Positions 14,477 to 21,630 of a stretch of 23,700 bases of DNA are shown here, in pieces. Position numbers and translations under genes: made by a program. Each line of letters starts with the position of its first letter. Position 1 is the stretch's first letter. Origin of the DNA: a virus; the IMG/VR virus record IMGVR_UViG_3300011114_000454, positions 1 to 23,700 of that record, one strand, 5' to 3'. The notes under the pieces were generated by a model, which was not told where the DNA came from, ran no database searches, and worked only from the letters and a program-made list of their open reading frames with translations.

Positions 14477-15580
14477 TTATCTAGAATGTGAGGCAATAGC
14501 CGCCTCAATAGCCGATCTAACGTCCACAGCCGCTCGCTGCGGCGCTGAAATAGCTGGCGCTCCAGATACGCTTACAGCCGCAGCCCTGGCCTTCTGCGCT
14601 GCGCCAGTAAGCTTATTGGCGTCAGCCGTTTTACCGCGCTGCTGCAAAATGGTTCTAATCTTGGGGTTGGCAATGCAAGCCTGTTGATAAGCTTCCTGCA
14701 AGCTAAGCTCGCGTCCACGGCGTTGCGCGACTTCCATCAGGTCGGCCATATCATCGCGTACATCTTCAGAAAACTCGGCGTTTTCCAGAAAGTTTTGAAC
14801 TTCTCCAGCAGCTTCCTGCGTTAACTTTTCCTGCTGCATATATTGAGCCTGTTGAAACTGGTTCATAAATTGCTGAACTGGTGCCAACTGCTGTTGCAGC
14901 ATATCCCTCATTTGAGAGGACTGAGCATCCTCTTGAGGAATTTCGCCAATCAATGCCGAATCAAGCTGTTCAATAAACGTCTTTCCAAATCTTCCAACGC
15001 CAAACTGCTTAACAATATGGGCAACCATTTGAGCTACGTCGCCAGACGTACCAGTTCGCAACCTGGCTGCTGTAGCCATCAAATTATCAACAGCCTGAAG
15101 CGGATTGCTGTTTTCTGCCTTAATGAACATTTCATAAGGCTGAATAACCCGGTTGAACTGCTCAACCATCTTGCGGGCTTCAGTGCTTTCTTTGAGCGTA
15201 TTCTGAATTTCACGCTCGCGGCGCAAAACTTCGTTCTTTATTTCTGTCGGCAACGCAGCCCAATGTTCTCTTGTCTCTGGACGCCATGAGACAGGAGCTT
15301 TTTCAACCGGCTTAGGTTCAGCTTTAGGGCCAGGTTTGATTCCAGCCTGTTCAGCAACAACAGGTGCTTCTTTTTGATCGTTTCCCTGTTCTGATTTTGC
15401 AAACTTTCCCTGGTTGTCTCGCTGCTTTTCGGGTGCTTCATTTTTTACAGGCACCTCTACTTCAGGTTCAGAACCAATAGGCTGTTGTACGATGGCATCA
15501 GGCTGTGCGCTCTGCGTTTCTTCTTCTTTCGGAATAGCAGATTCAAGTACATCCCTGATTGTGGTGGGTTCAGTAGACAT
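14477..15580 (-). CDS. Capsid scaffolding protein (putative)
   Basis: A 367-residue protein between the small genes after the portal and the coat protein, where scaffolds lie. It is highly charged and Gln/Glu-rich. The first 95 residues are disordered and Pro/Glu-rich (EVEVPVKNEAPEKQRDNQGK, then AEPKPVEKAPVSWRPETREH). About residues 105-145 form an acidic helix (EIKNEVLRREREIQNTLKES), and 225-300 a Gln-rich coiled coil (MRDMLQQQLAPVQQFMNQF, then QAQYMQQEKL). The phrase P-x-S-W-R-P-E-x-R-x-x-W-x-x-L is frequent in phage scaffolds. The C-terminus is basic and Ala-rich, as scaffold domains that bind coat protein often are. GGAGAATAAATAAAA precedes the ATG. No protease motif is present. Confidence 0.82.
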   Translation of the reverse strand: MSTEPTTIRDVLESAIPKEEETQSAQPDAIVQQPIGSEPEVEVPVKNEAPEKQRDNQGKFAKSEQGNDQKEAPVVAEQAGIKPGPKAEPKPVEKAPVSWRPETREHWAALPTEIKNEVLRREREIQNTLKESTEARKMVEQFNRVIQPYEMFIKAENSNPLQAVDNLMATAARLRTGTSGDVAQMVAHIVKQFGVGRFGKTFIEQLDSALIGEIPQEDAQSSQMRDMLQQQLAPVQQFMNQFQQAQYMQQEKLTQEAAGEVQNFLENAEFSEDVRDDMADLMEVAQRRGRELSLQEAYQQACIANPKIRTILQQRGKTADANKLTGAAQKARAAAVSVSGAPAISAPQRAAVDVRSAIEAAIASHSR

Positions 15581-15582
15581 TT

Positions 15583-15894
15583 TTATTTATTCTCCAGTTG
15601 GTGAATTATGCGGCGGATATGATCCCGCGTAATTGTTCCGCCTTTTTGATAATAATTTTCTCGTTCTGTTTTTTTCTTAGCCCATGAATCTTTATAATCA
15701 TCAACAGTCGTCAATCCATGTTGCTTCATATAATCGCGATGCTTCTTTCGCGTACCAATGTCAGTGCCATCAGTAGCGCGTAATCCTTCATAATGGCCGT
15801 CAGATACCATTATGTTATCTTTGCTTGCTTGCTTATGTGGTGTTACTTCGACAACTTTTTTAAGCTGTTTGTCGTAAATATAAACGCGGCGCAT
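15583..15894 (-). CDS. Small phage protein of the portal-scaffold interval
   Basis: A 103-residue basic protein whose ATG overlaps the previous stop as TAATG, with AAGGAAG upstream. It starts MRRVYIYDKQLKKVVEVTPH. The phrase GTDIGTRKKHRDYMKQHGLT near residues 45-64 matches a motif (G-x-x-I-x-S/T-R-x-x-H-R-x-(F/Y)-x-(R/K)-x-H-G-L) found in short phage proteins encoded close to portal and terminase genes. The C-terminal half is lysine-rich and helical. Its role is not known. The gene ends two bases before the scaffold ATG. Confidence 0.75.
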   Translation of the reverse strand: MRRVYIYDKQLKKVVEVTPHKQASKDNIMVSDGHYEGLRATDGTDIGTRKKHRDYMKQHGLTTVDDYKDSWAKKKTERENYYQKGGTITRDHIRRIIHQLENK

Positions 15895-16067
15895 TACTTC
15901 TTCCTTAGCGCCTTGGCTTGCATAGCCTGTTTCAACATCTTTGTGCCGGTGTCGGCTTTATTAAAGTCTTTGGCTACAGACTGAGGAACGCCTACCTTTT
16001 TGGCAAACGCAGGATCATGCGCTGCCGCAGCCATCATCCTGGCTTGCGTTGGCGATTTACTCGGCAT
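15894..16067 (-). CDS. Small phage protein with FAKKVGVPQSVAKDF motif
   Basis: A 57-residue gene starting at ATG 16065-16067 with AAGGAA 8 bases upstream. The protein begins MPSKSPTQARMMAAAAHDP and continues with AFAKKVGVPQSVAKDFNKAD. This is a very common small phage family (P-S-K-S-x-x-Q-x-x-x-M-A-A-x-A-x-N/H-P-x-F-A-K-K-V-G-x-P-x-x-V-x-x-x-F), usually found near portal and head genes and of unknown function. It ends in a TAATG overlap with the next gene and begins inside the end of the previous one in another frame, so it sits in a chain of coupled small genes. Confidence 0.85.
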   Translation of the reverse strand: MPSKSPTQARMMAAAAHDPAFAKKVGVPQSVAKDFNKADTGTKMLKQAMQAKALRKK

Positions 16068-16221
16068 CTTTGTATTCCTTTTTATCTTCTTCAGTATCTC
16101 CTTTGCTCATTTCATCTTCAGACTCGGAATCCATAGCACTCATATCCGGTTCTTCGTACTTATCCGGCATACGCGCAAGCTGGCGAAGAATCTCAGCATA
16201 AATCTGCATTTTACCCTTCAT
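16057..16221 (-). CDS. Small acidic protein of the portal-scaffold interval
   Basis: A 54-residue gene with an excellent binding site (AGGAGG, 5 bases before ATG 16219-16221). The protein has a short N-terminal helix (KMQIYAEILRQLARMPDKY) and a strongly acidic C-terminal half (MDSESEDEMSKGDTEEDKKE). I recognise no family. The gene overlaps the start of the next gene by 11 bases. It lies in the same frame as the gene before it, separated by that gene's TAG and three codons, so amber readthrough would join the two. Confidence 0.78.
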   Translation of the reverse strand: MKGKMQIYAEILRQLARMPDKYEEPDMSAMDSESEDEMSKGDTEEDKKEYKDAE

Positions 16222-16230
16222 AACAACCTC

Positions 16231-16521
16231 CTACCATTTGACCTTGTTTGCCCAATAAGCCGCAGACATTGGACCTTTTGCAATGTTGCTGGCATGACGC
16301 GCCTTAAAAGCTTCGCGCCGGTTCCTATATGCTTCTGACTCGCCTTCTTTCTTTGGCGATCCGCTTACGCCCTGCTGCCCAAATCTAATTAGCTTTATAT
16401 GTTCTCCCTGCTTGGCAAGAACAGCATGAGATTTTGTAGGGTGCGATGGAGTGCGCTTGGGATTGTTAAAACCGCCAAATTCACTGCGAAGCGCATTAAT
16501 GCGGGCTGAATATTTGTCCAT
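16231..16521 (-). CDS. Conserved small phage protein (RFGQQGVSGSP motif)
   Basis: A 96-residue basic protein. The C-terminal two thirds contain KLIRFGQQGVSGSPKKEGES, EAYRNRREAFKARHASNIAK and GPMSAAYWANKVKW. I recognise this as a phage family conserved near portal and head genes (RFGQQGV-x-GSP, then R-x-x-x-F-x-A-R-H, then SAAYWA-x-x-VKW) with no known function. The basic, aromatic C-terminus could bind nucleic acid, but that is a guess. The start has a poor Shine-Dalgarno match and lies two bases after the preceding stop, suggesting translational coupling. It ends in TAG. Confidence 0.82.
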   Translation of the reverse strand: MDKYSARINALRSEFGGFNNPKRTPSHPTKSHAVLAKQGEHIKLIRFGQQGVSGSPKKEGESEAYRNRREAFKARHASNIAKGPMSAAYWANKVKW

Positions 16522-16523
16522 GA

Positions 16524-16829
16524 CTAATTCGTAAATACGCCTACGGCCAACACTTCAGCCGCAGAACTGGTTGTAACTTTCCAGCCGCTTTCCTGAGAAA
16601 TCATGTTCATATCTATAACGTAAACGCCTTTGCTTACGCCGCTCGGCACAAGCAAATGCTCCATCGTTCCATCAATTATTGAAATGTTTGCAGTATTATT
16701 TGCAGTAAGCGTAACAATCAAACGATGCAAATAATCCCCAATCTGTCCATGAATCCCAAGCGCATAGCTGGTTTGTGCGCCGGATACATGAACATAATTG
16801 TACCTATATGGCTCTGGAACCCCAGACAT
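16524..16829 (-). CDS. Hypothetical beta-rich virion-region protein
   Basis: A 101-residue protein with GAGGT just before the ATG, two bases after the portal stop. The sequence alternates short strands (YRYNYVHVSGAQTSYALG, DYLHRLIVTLTANNTANIS, GVYVIDMNMISQESGWKVTT, AAEVLAVGVF), consistent with a small beta-sandwich. Proteins like this next to portal genes may be head or neck components. I recognise no named family. It ends in TAG two bases before the next ATG. Confidence 0.75.
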   Translation of the reverse strand: MSGVPEPYRYNYVHVSGAQTSYALGIHGQIGDYLHRLIVTLTANNTANISIIDGTMEHLLVPSGVSKGVYVIDMNMISQESGWKVTTSSAAEVLAVGVFTN

Positions 16830-16831
16830 GG

Positions 16832-18745
16832 CTACCTCACAATCGGCGGCAAGTTTTGATTAGGCTGCATCGCAGCGCGTACAGCCGCGTTCATCTGCAA
16901 TACTTTGGCCTGAGTATCCACTTGCGTTTCTTGCGCGTTGGCTTCGCGCTCTTTGGCTTTAGCTATGTCTGCCGCTGTTTTGGCTTGCTGCTCTGGGCTT
17001 GGCTGCGGCGGTCCTGGCGGATTTGCCTGAAGCTGTCCAACAGCCTGGTCAATAACGCCTTCAATTTCACTAGATACCCTGAACTTGGCAACAGCCCACT
17101 GCATAAGTTTAAGGAAGTACGGAGCAGCCCCAGGAACCGCTTGAGCCATTGGAGAAACCTGGCTGATAAACGCGCCAAGACCCTGCATAAACTGTACAGC
17201 ACTATCGCGCTCTGCTGCCCAATCAAGCGCAGCCATTGAATCAGCTTCGACATTGATTCTGTACTCCGCTAGGCGTTCGTCCTTGATAAGCTGAATAGCA
17301 GGACCGGCATATTGCGCGTCTGGCGTTCGCATAATGTTGGAGCGTTCGGCAATCGTTTCAGGCTGCCAATGCTTGCTGATAATTTCAGCCTTAATACGCA
17401 ACAGATTGGTAATCCATTCCGCAATGTAAAACTGATTCAATTGTATGCGCGTGGAACCAAACTGCGCTTTAATCTGCTGCGCGGTAGCAGTCTCAGTGGC
17501 GCGAGTAGTGCCGCGCATAATGTCGGAAATGCCCAAGACTTCATAAATCTGAACAGTCTTGTCCTGACGATATTGGCGCAAATGGTCAATGGCATTAACA
17601 ACCTGGTCAATCGGAACCCAATCAACCTTGCCTTTTACACCACCCGCTTCGGCAAACATTGCCCAGTTATCAACCGGAATAAGCTGGTTTTCAGCCGCCT
17701 GATTAAACATGCGCTGAATACCGTCATGGTTCTTGTCATATACGCCGACAACCTTAGCCGCCCGCGTCAGCCAGGTAATGCGCGTGTTTATCTCATCAAG
17801 TTCATTGAACTGATCTTGTGCAAAAATATAATCAGCGCGACCAATAAAGTTGCTGCTGGTTACATTGGCAACAAGCGGTTTGGGACACGGAAAAAACCCA
17901 TCAAGCTGCAACGGATCATCTTTAATATCCAGAATAATGTCGCAGCCCTTGGCGTACCAATAAACCTTCTTATCCTCTTTAGACCAAATCTCAAATACTT
18001 GAGCCTTTGACCAAGGATCATATTTAGGCGTCTGCGCGTTTGTTTCCGTAGTCTCCCTTGAAAACAACGGAACCATCTTGCCAATCTGTTCGCCAAACCG
18101 CTGGATCAACTGATCCCGCGTCATGTAAACGCGCCGCGCTACCCACCGCACCTCACCCCAAACGCGGGCTGGCGAATAGAAAAAGTCCTTCCAGTAAATA
18201 TAATCAATCGGCGCATCTTCCTTAACAATGCGCTCATATGTACTAGACGGCACAAGCTCTACTCCCGTAATCGGGTCGATCTGCGCCGGTATTTCTTCAA
18301 TCTGTGTCTCTACTTCATAACGCATCCAAGACTGACCCATGCCAACAATGAGCCAATCCTCAATGCCTTGCCTGATAGACGCATCCCAGGCGGATACATT
18401 GTCATCAAACGAACGATTCAAAAGACGCTGCACAATCTGACCGGCAACACGCGCCACATCATCGTCAGCATCCAAAAAAGAACGCGCCACCGAAGCCTTC
18501 GGAGGACGCGCATAAAGCAAACTCAACAATACTTTCGTAGACGACCAAAACAGATTTACGCGGCTTTCTTCCTTATGCCATTCATCACGGCGATCCAGAT
18601 ACCGGCGCGTAATGCGGTCGGCATCTTCCTGAAACTTCATCATCTCTTTCTTTGAAGCTTCAATTTCAGCGCCCCACCGCTGCGCTTGTCCAGCAGGAGT
18701 GTCAGCAAAGTCCGTATTGGACTCAATCTTGTTCTGAACTTCCAT
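16832..18745 (-). CDS. Portal protein (head-tail connector), podovirus type
   Basis: A 637-residue protein whose ATG overlaps the large-terminase stop (TAATG). The N-terminal helix (MMKFQEDADRITRRYLDRRD), the phrase VNLFWSSTKVLLSLLYARPP, EDWLIVGMGQSWMRYEVE and DYIYWKDFFYSPARVW define the wing and stem of P22-like portals. The motif YEVLGISDIMRG near residue 435, followed by TATAQQIKAQFGSTRI, is the typical portal signature near the channel. The C-terminus (PGPPQPSPEQQAKTAADIAK, then AKEREANAQETQVDTQ) is a Gln/Ala-rich helix that may form a barrel. It makes the ring through which DNA enters and leaves the head. Length is within the range of P22-type portals (about 600-750). Confidence 0.93.
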   Translation of the reverse strand: MEVQNKIESNTDFADTPAGQAQRWGAEIEASKKEMMKFQEDADRITRRYLDRRDEWHKEESRVNLFWSSTKVLLSLLYARPPKASVARSFLDADDDVARVAGQIVQRLLNRSFDDNVSAWDASIRQGIEDWLIVGMGQSWMRYEVETQIEEIPAQIDPITGVELVPSSTYERIVKEDAPIDYIYWKDFFYSPARVWGEVRWVARRVYMTRDQLIQRFGEQIGKMVPLFSRETTETNAQTPKYDPWSKAQVFEIWSKEDKKVYWYAKGCDIILDIKDDPLQLDGFFPCPKPLVANVTSSNFIGRADYIFAQDQFNELDEINTRITWLTRAAKVVGVYDKNHDGIQRMFNQAAENQLIPVDNWAMFAEAGGVKGKVDWVPIDQVVNAIDHLRQYRQDKTVQIYEVLGISDIMRGTTRATETATAQQIKAQFGSTRIQLNQFYIAEWITNLLRIKAEIISKHWQPETIAERSNIMRTPDAQYAGPAIQLIKDERLAEYRINVEADSMAALDWAAERDSAVQFMQGLGAFISQVSPMAQAVPGAAPYFLKLMQWAVAKFRVSSEIEGVIDQAVGQLQANPPGPPQPSPEQQAKTAADIAKAKEREANAQETQVDTQAKVLQMNAAVRAAMQPNQNLPPIVR

Positions 18746-20079
18746 TAGCCCAACCTTCCGCTTGTTTTAGGCTGACATTCCCAAATATCTTCTAAATTAA
18801 ATTCATACATACTTCTGGCCGTGTAAACGCTGCTTGCAGTGCTGCTCCGTTTTGCGCTCGATACCGGCTTGCAACTCAGCGCAAAATACCTAAACGCATC
18901 AGACGCATGGCTATGCTGGTCATGCCGTGGCCTGTTGCGATACGTCTGGGTGCGCTCGTCCCACTCCCGCTTATACGCCCTTAAGTGTTCCAGCCCATCA
19001 TAAACCGTTTTTTCGTCAAACCAACACTTCGGCAAAGTAAGCCTGGCCGCCTCAATCCCATCCTGCAAAGACAGTTCAGGAACCAGCTTCGGGTGTATGC
19101 CGTTTGCTAAAAACTGCTCAATAATGCTCTTGCCGGTCTGAAGGCTCTTGGCCTTCGCATCATGCGGCAAATATATATCCCTAACCTTATACGGTCTGGT
19201 TTTAACCCATTCAATATAATGAGCAATCGGCTGATTATCGGCTTCGTAAAAATCTACAATCTTGTAGCCATCAGGCTGCGTCTGCCAACCCCACCAACTG
19301 CAACTGTCCGTGTACCCAAGGTCAGCCACAAGATCGACCGGAAATTCAGAACTGGCCGGAAATACACCAACCCGCCCCTCGTCATACGCCTCCCCAATCA
19401 ATTTGGAGTAATACGCCCCAGGCATAGCCGCATCAAAACTAATTTCATATTCAGTCGCATACGTTTCTTCAGTCATCTGCGCCCGCGCATCCCGCAACTC
19501 ATCAGGATGCAAAATATTCGTCTTGGACGCCGGTAATTCCAAAAGCATGTGCGTCCCAGGATTCAACCGAGCTTCCTCGCGCATCTGCCAAAAGAAGTTC
19601 TTACCAGCCGGGGTGCCAGCAAATATCGCCCACCCGCGCCGATCCGATAATGCCGGGCGCAAAACCGAATACCACGCACTCGGCCTAATCTGCCCAACCT
19701 CATCCAACACAACACCGTCAAAATACATCCCGCGCCAAGCATCAGGATGATCCGCACCACCTACATAAATCCGGCTAACCCCATTGTTTCCGTTAAATAA
19801 ACTTACATGCAATTCCGTTTCATTAGGCTGCGCCGCCCATAACGGTTTGCTCAAATCCTTAATATAACTCCACGCCACCTTCTTCGCCTGATCCCGAAAC
19901 GGCGCTAAATACGCAAACTGCGGCTTTGGATGCCGACACTGCAATGCGCTAATCAATATATCCGCGCACATCGCAACAGTCTTGCCAGCGCGGCGGTGCG
20001 CTATAACAACTGCCCAACGTTTGTCCCGCTGGTGCAGCGGCAAAAATATGTCTCGCGGGACGTATTCATTAATGTCCAT
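18745..20079 (-). CDS. terL: Terminase large subunit
   Basis: A 444-residue packaging motor. Near the N-terminus PLHQRDKRWAVVIAHRRAGKT contains the Walker A loop (AHRRAGKT, residues 27-34). Walker B follows as YFDGVVLDEVGQI near residues 118-130, with the coupling segment IFAGTPAGKNFF near 153-164. The C-terminal RNase H-like nuclease has VDLVADLGYTDSCSWWGWQ, then DIYLPHDAKAKS and finally HDQHSHASDAFRYFALS, giving the acidic residues expected for metal binding. It cleaves concatemers and drives DNA into the head through the portal. AGGAG lies 12 bases before ATG, slightly far. The short N-terminus before Walker A is normal for this group. The gene ends in a TAATG overlap with the portal. Confidence 0.95.
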   Translation of the reverse strand: MDINEYVPRDIFLPLHQRDKRWAVVIAHRRAGKTVAMCADILISALQCRHPKPQFAYLAPFRDQAKKVAWSYIKDLSKPLWAAQPNETELHVSLFNGNNGVSRIYVGGADHPDAWRGMYFDGVVLDEVGQIRPSAWYSVLRPALSDRRGWAIFAGTPAGKNFFWQMREEARLNPGTHMLLELPASKTNILHPDELRDARAQMTEETYATEYEISFDAAMPGAYYSKLIGEAYDEGRVGVFPASSEFPVDLVADLGYTDSCSWWGWQTQPDGYKIVDFYEADNQPIAHYIEWVKTRPYKVRDIYLPHDAKAKSLQTGKSIIEQFLANGIHPKLVPELSLQDGIEAARLTLPKCWFDEKTVYDGLEHLRAYKREWDERTQTYRNRPRHDQHSHASDAFRYFALSCKPVSSAKRSSTASSVYTARSMYEFNLEDIWECQPKTSGRLG

Positions 20080-20197
20080 AAAACGGCAACACTCCTATGG
20101 GGGTACCAGAGCGGAGGGGGTATGGTACCTAGTATAGACCACCCCCCACCCCCCGGCTGACATGGGGGTAGGGGTCAAATTTTCCCCCGCCCCGCCC
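20080..20197 (-). promoter_or_regulatory. G/C-tract spacer between small and large terminase genes
   Basis: These 118 bases are the only sizeable gap in the terminase-portal run. The minus strand carries G-runs of four, four and five separated by single C, later two runs of six G separated by T, and more short runs. GGTACC occurs twice (20102-20107 and 20124-20129). No gene fits; the frame after the small-terminase TAG is open for 22 codons but of low-complexity composition. The tract could form a G-quadruplex or be part of a packaging (cos or pac) site, which often lies near the terminase genes. This is inference. Confidence 0.4.
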
Positions 20198-20650
20198 CTA
20201 AGCCGTTGATTTATCTACGTTTTCCGCCTGTCCCGTGTAAACGTCCTGGCCTTCCGCGCTTGGCGTGGCCTCGATGACGGGCGGCATGATGGGTGGCATG
20301 GTGCCGGGTGCTGCTGCATCAATCGGGCGAGCTGCAAGCCATCCTAGATTGATCTGGATCGACTGGACCGTGGCATCGACCTTGAGCGGGAGAGCAGCTT
20401 TGACTAGGCCAACAAACAGGGCGCGGTCTTGTATTCCGCCACGCGCTCTTTCGAGCATCCATTCAGTTAGGCCACGTTTCCCGTCTCGCGTAGTGACTTC
20501 CCTGGCGGCTCTTTCAACGGCGGCTCTAATACTTGCCGTGACTTTGTTAGGCGCTCCCTTGGGTCTGCCCTTTGATCCTGTAGGCGGAAGATTGAGCCTC
20601 CTCCGGTCTATTTTCTCTCCGTCTTTTTTGATTTCTTTACTCATTTGCAT
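20198..20650 (-). CDS. Terminase small subunit (putative)
   Basis: A 150-residue protein from ATG 20648-20650; ATG 20642-20644 (two codons on) and TTG 20654-20656 are possible alternatives, all with weak binding sites. The N-terminal third is basic: KEIKKDGEKIDRRRLNLPPT, then GSKGRPKGAPNKVTASIRAA. G-R-P-K-G-A-x-N-K followed by helices is common at the N-terminus of small phage DNA-binding proteins at the terS position. Residues 60-90 are helical (LTEWMLERARGGIQDRALFV). The C-terminus is Pro/Ala-rich (PGTMPPIMPPVIEATPSAEG). Position as first gene of the late unit, upstream of terL, supports recognition of packaging DNA. Sequence alone does not prove it. It ends in TAG. Confidence 0.7.
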   Translation of the reverse strand: MQMSKEIKKDGEKIDRRRLNLPPTGSKGRPKGAPNKVTASIRAAVERAAREVTTRDGKRGLTEWMLERARGGIQDRALFVGLVKAALPLKVDATVQSIQINLGWLAARPIDAAAPGTMPPIMPPVIEATPSAEGQDVYTGQAENVDKSTA

Positions 20651-20770
20651 TCTCAATCTTTTGCACCCCTCGAATTCTTACGCAAGCACAAAAACGCGCA
20701 CATCAGTTTTCACGCCTGGGCCGCTCTATCATCCAGCCGTTTTTATCAAAAAAATAACATCAGCCGAAAG

Positions 20771-20806
20771 CAGCAATCCCCCCCTTAGGGGGGGGGGATT
20801 TTGCTG
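20771..20806. repeat. Strong C/G hairpin upstream of the small-terminase gene
   Basis: Seven C (20778-20784) and ten G (20788-20797) are flanked by AAT and ATT, giving a 10-bp stem with loop TTAGGG when the last seven G pair. Beyond a two-base bulge, CAGC pairs with GCTG. Read on the plus strand it is followed by TTTCCATT; on the minus strand a run of seven T follows about 20 bases later. It may be a terminator insulating the divergent units or a DNA structure used in packaging. Homopolymer length is uncertain in many sequencing methods. Confidence 0.6.
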
Positions 20807-21101
20807 TTTCCATTGGCCCGCCCAAAGTTATTCAAATGTAATGCCTTGTTACTAAACAGTTATTCCGCGTTTCCATTTCAGTTTACGCAAGCGGCTTAAA
20901 ATGTTATTGCTTGTTTCCACCAGTTATATTGCACCACAGCAAATCAACTTATCCTTATTTTATAGGCATAACTCGCGCTCGAAATAAAATTGCGTATAGT
21001 TACCAACGATGTTAACGCGTATTTATCGGCATATCTGAATTTTTACGCACTTGCAGCATAAAATATTTTCCCACCTTACAACCATGTAATAAACAACCCG
21101 C

Positions 21102-21130
21102 TTGTGTTATACATTAGGGCTATATATAAA
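21102..21130 (+). promoter_or_regulatory. Sigma70-like promoter for the plus-strand unit
   Basis: TTGTGT (21102-21107) as -35 is followed after 17 bases by TATAAA (21125-21130) as -10, within an extended TATATATAAA stretch. It lies 37 bases upstream of the first plus-strand ATG. Four of six bases match the consensus -35 and five of six the -10, with optimal spacing. Confidence 0.65.
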
Positions 21131-21167
21131 CAAGCCGTTAGCACAACCCACAAAAGGAATACGCAAC

Positions 21168-21350
21168 ATGACCCTCCAAATTCAATTCCGCAGCGTTTAC
21201 GGCAATGACCTGGTTTACCCGGTCTGCGATCAGGCAAAACTGTTTGCCAAGCTGCTCGGCGTAAAAACCTTTAACCACCATCAGATCGAAACAATCAAAC
21301 AGCTTGGCTATGGCTTTGAAGCCGTAACCAATCAGCCGCGCAATATCTAA
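21168..21350 (+). CDS. Small hypothetical protein, first gene of plus-strand unit
   Basis: I chose ATG 21168-21170 (60 residues, MTLQIQFRSVYGNDLVYPV), with AAGGAA 8 bases upstream. A longer frame from TTG at 21102 would start inside the promoter and is unlikely. The protein has a short beta start followed by helix (CDQAKLFAKLLGVKTFNHHQ, then IETIKQLGYGFEAVTN). The helical part could be a small helix-turn-helix-like unit, but it is too short to be sure. I recognise no family. A TACGCAA box lies directly before the start codon, so the gene may be controlled by a factor binding there. Confidence 0.72.
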   Translation: MTLQIQFRSVYGNDLVYPVCDQAKLFAKLLGVKTFNHHQIETIKQLGYGFEAVTNQPRNI

Positions 21351-21630
21351 GAGCAATGACAATGACCACCAAACACACCCCCGGCCCGTGGACCATACAC
21401 AAAGATTACAGCCGCGCAAATTATACGGTTTTTGATGCAGACGGAAATTATGGCGATACGTCTGTGGAAACAATCGACGCCAACGCCGCCCTAATCGCCG
21501 CCGCGCCTTTCATGCTTCAAATTTTGGAAACAATTGCACTTCACGCGCCTTCTCTTGATGCGAATGGGATTAGGGAATTGTGCGATGAAGCCATCGCCAA
21601 AGCCACCGGCATCAAGGAGCAATGACAATG
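21351..21630 (+). repeat. 14-base direct repeat at two successive gene starts
   Basis: GAGCAATGACAATG occurs at 21351-21364 and 21617-21630, 266 bases apart. Each copy holds two in-frame ATG codons and covers the start of a gene. The repeat therefore brackets one whole gene (21356-21625). It may reflect a module exchange point or a duplicated initiation region. Confidence 0.75.
21356..21625 (+). CDS. HTPGPW-type small phage protein
   Basis: An 89-residue protein (83-87 if a later start is used; two ATGs lie 6 bases apart at 21356 and 21362). It carries KHTPGPWTIHKDYSRANYTV near the N-terminus and ETIDANAALIAAAPFMLQIL in the middle. The pair H-T-P-G-P-W and D-A-x-x-A-L-I-A-A-A-P marks a family spread widely in phages and prophages of proteobacteria; the function is not known. 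The end overlaps the next gene (ATGA). The sequence around the start is repeated at the start of the next gene. Confidence 0.85.
   Translation: MTMTTKHTPGPWTIHKDYSRANYTVFDADGNYGDTSVETIDANAALIAAAPFMLQILETIALHAPSLDANGIRELCDEAIAKATGIKEQ

Larger units (their letters stand above)
20651..21167. promoter_or_regulatory. Divergent intergenic control region
   Basis: About 517 bases lie between the late unit (minus) and the accessory unit (plus). No gene can be supported. The region is AT-rich apart from one C/G hairpin. TACGCAA occurs at 20679-20685, 20884-20890 and 21160-21166, and inverted as TTGCGTA at 20990-20996; TTACGCAAGC is repeated exactly at 20678-20687 and 20883-20892. A second pair is GTTATTCCGCGTTTCCA (20859-20875) and GTTATTGCTTGTTTCCA (20903-20919), 14 of 17 identical and 44 bases apart. 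The plus promoter is listed separately. For the minus unit I see only weak boxes (TATAAAAT on the minus strand near 20970-20977, without a good -35). The region could control both units, or hold an origin or packaging site. Confidence 0.55.

Noticed and set aside
17312-18010. A 232-codon plus-strand frame inside the portal gene.
   Set aside because: It is a shadow frame of the portal; the product is basic and unlike any phage protein I know.
437-20650. Reassignment of TAG to an amino acid in the late genes.
   Set aside because: TAG ends many genes exactly at coupled junctions and is followed by other stops within a few codons in several cases (TAG TGA at the end of the 7486 gene, TAG GAG TAA after the 4173 gene). 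No well-supported gene needs an internal TAG except the 1159 case.
20265-20855. A 196-codon plus-strand frame over the small-terminase gene and the C/G hairpin.
   Set aside because: It is antisense to a gene with better context, crosses the hairpin, and its product lacks recognisable features.
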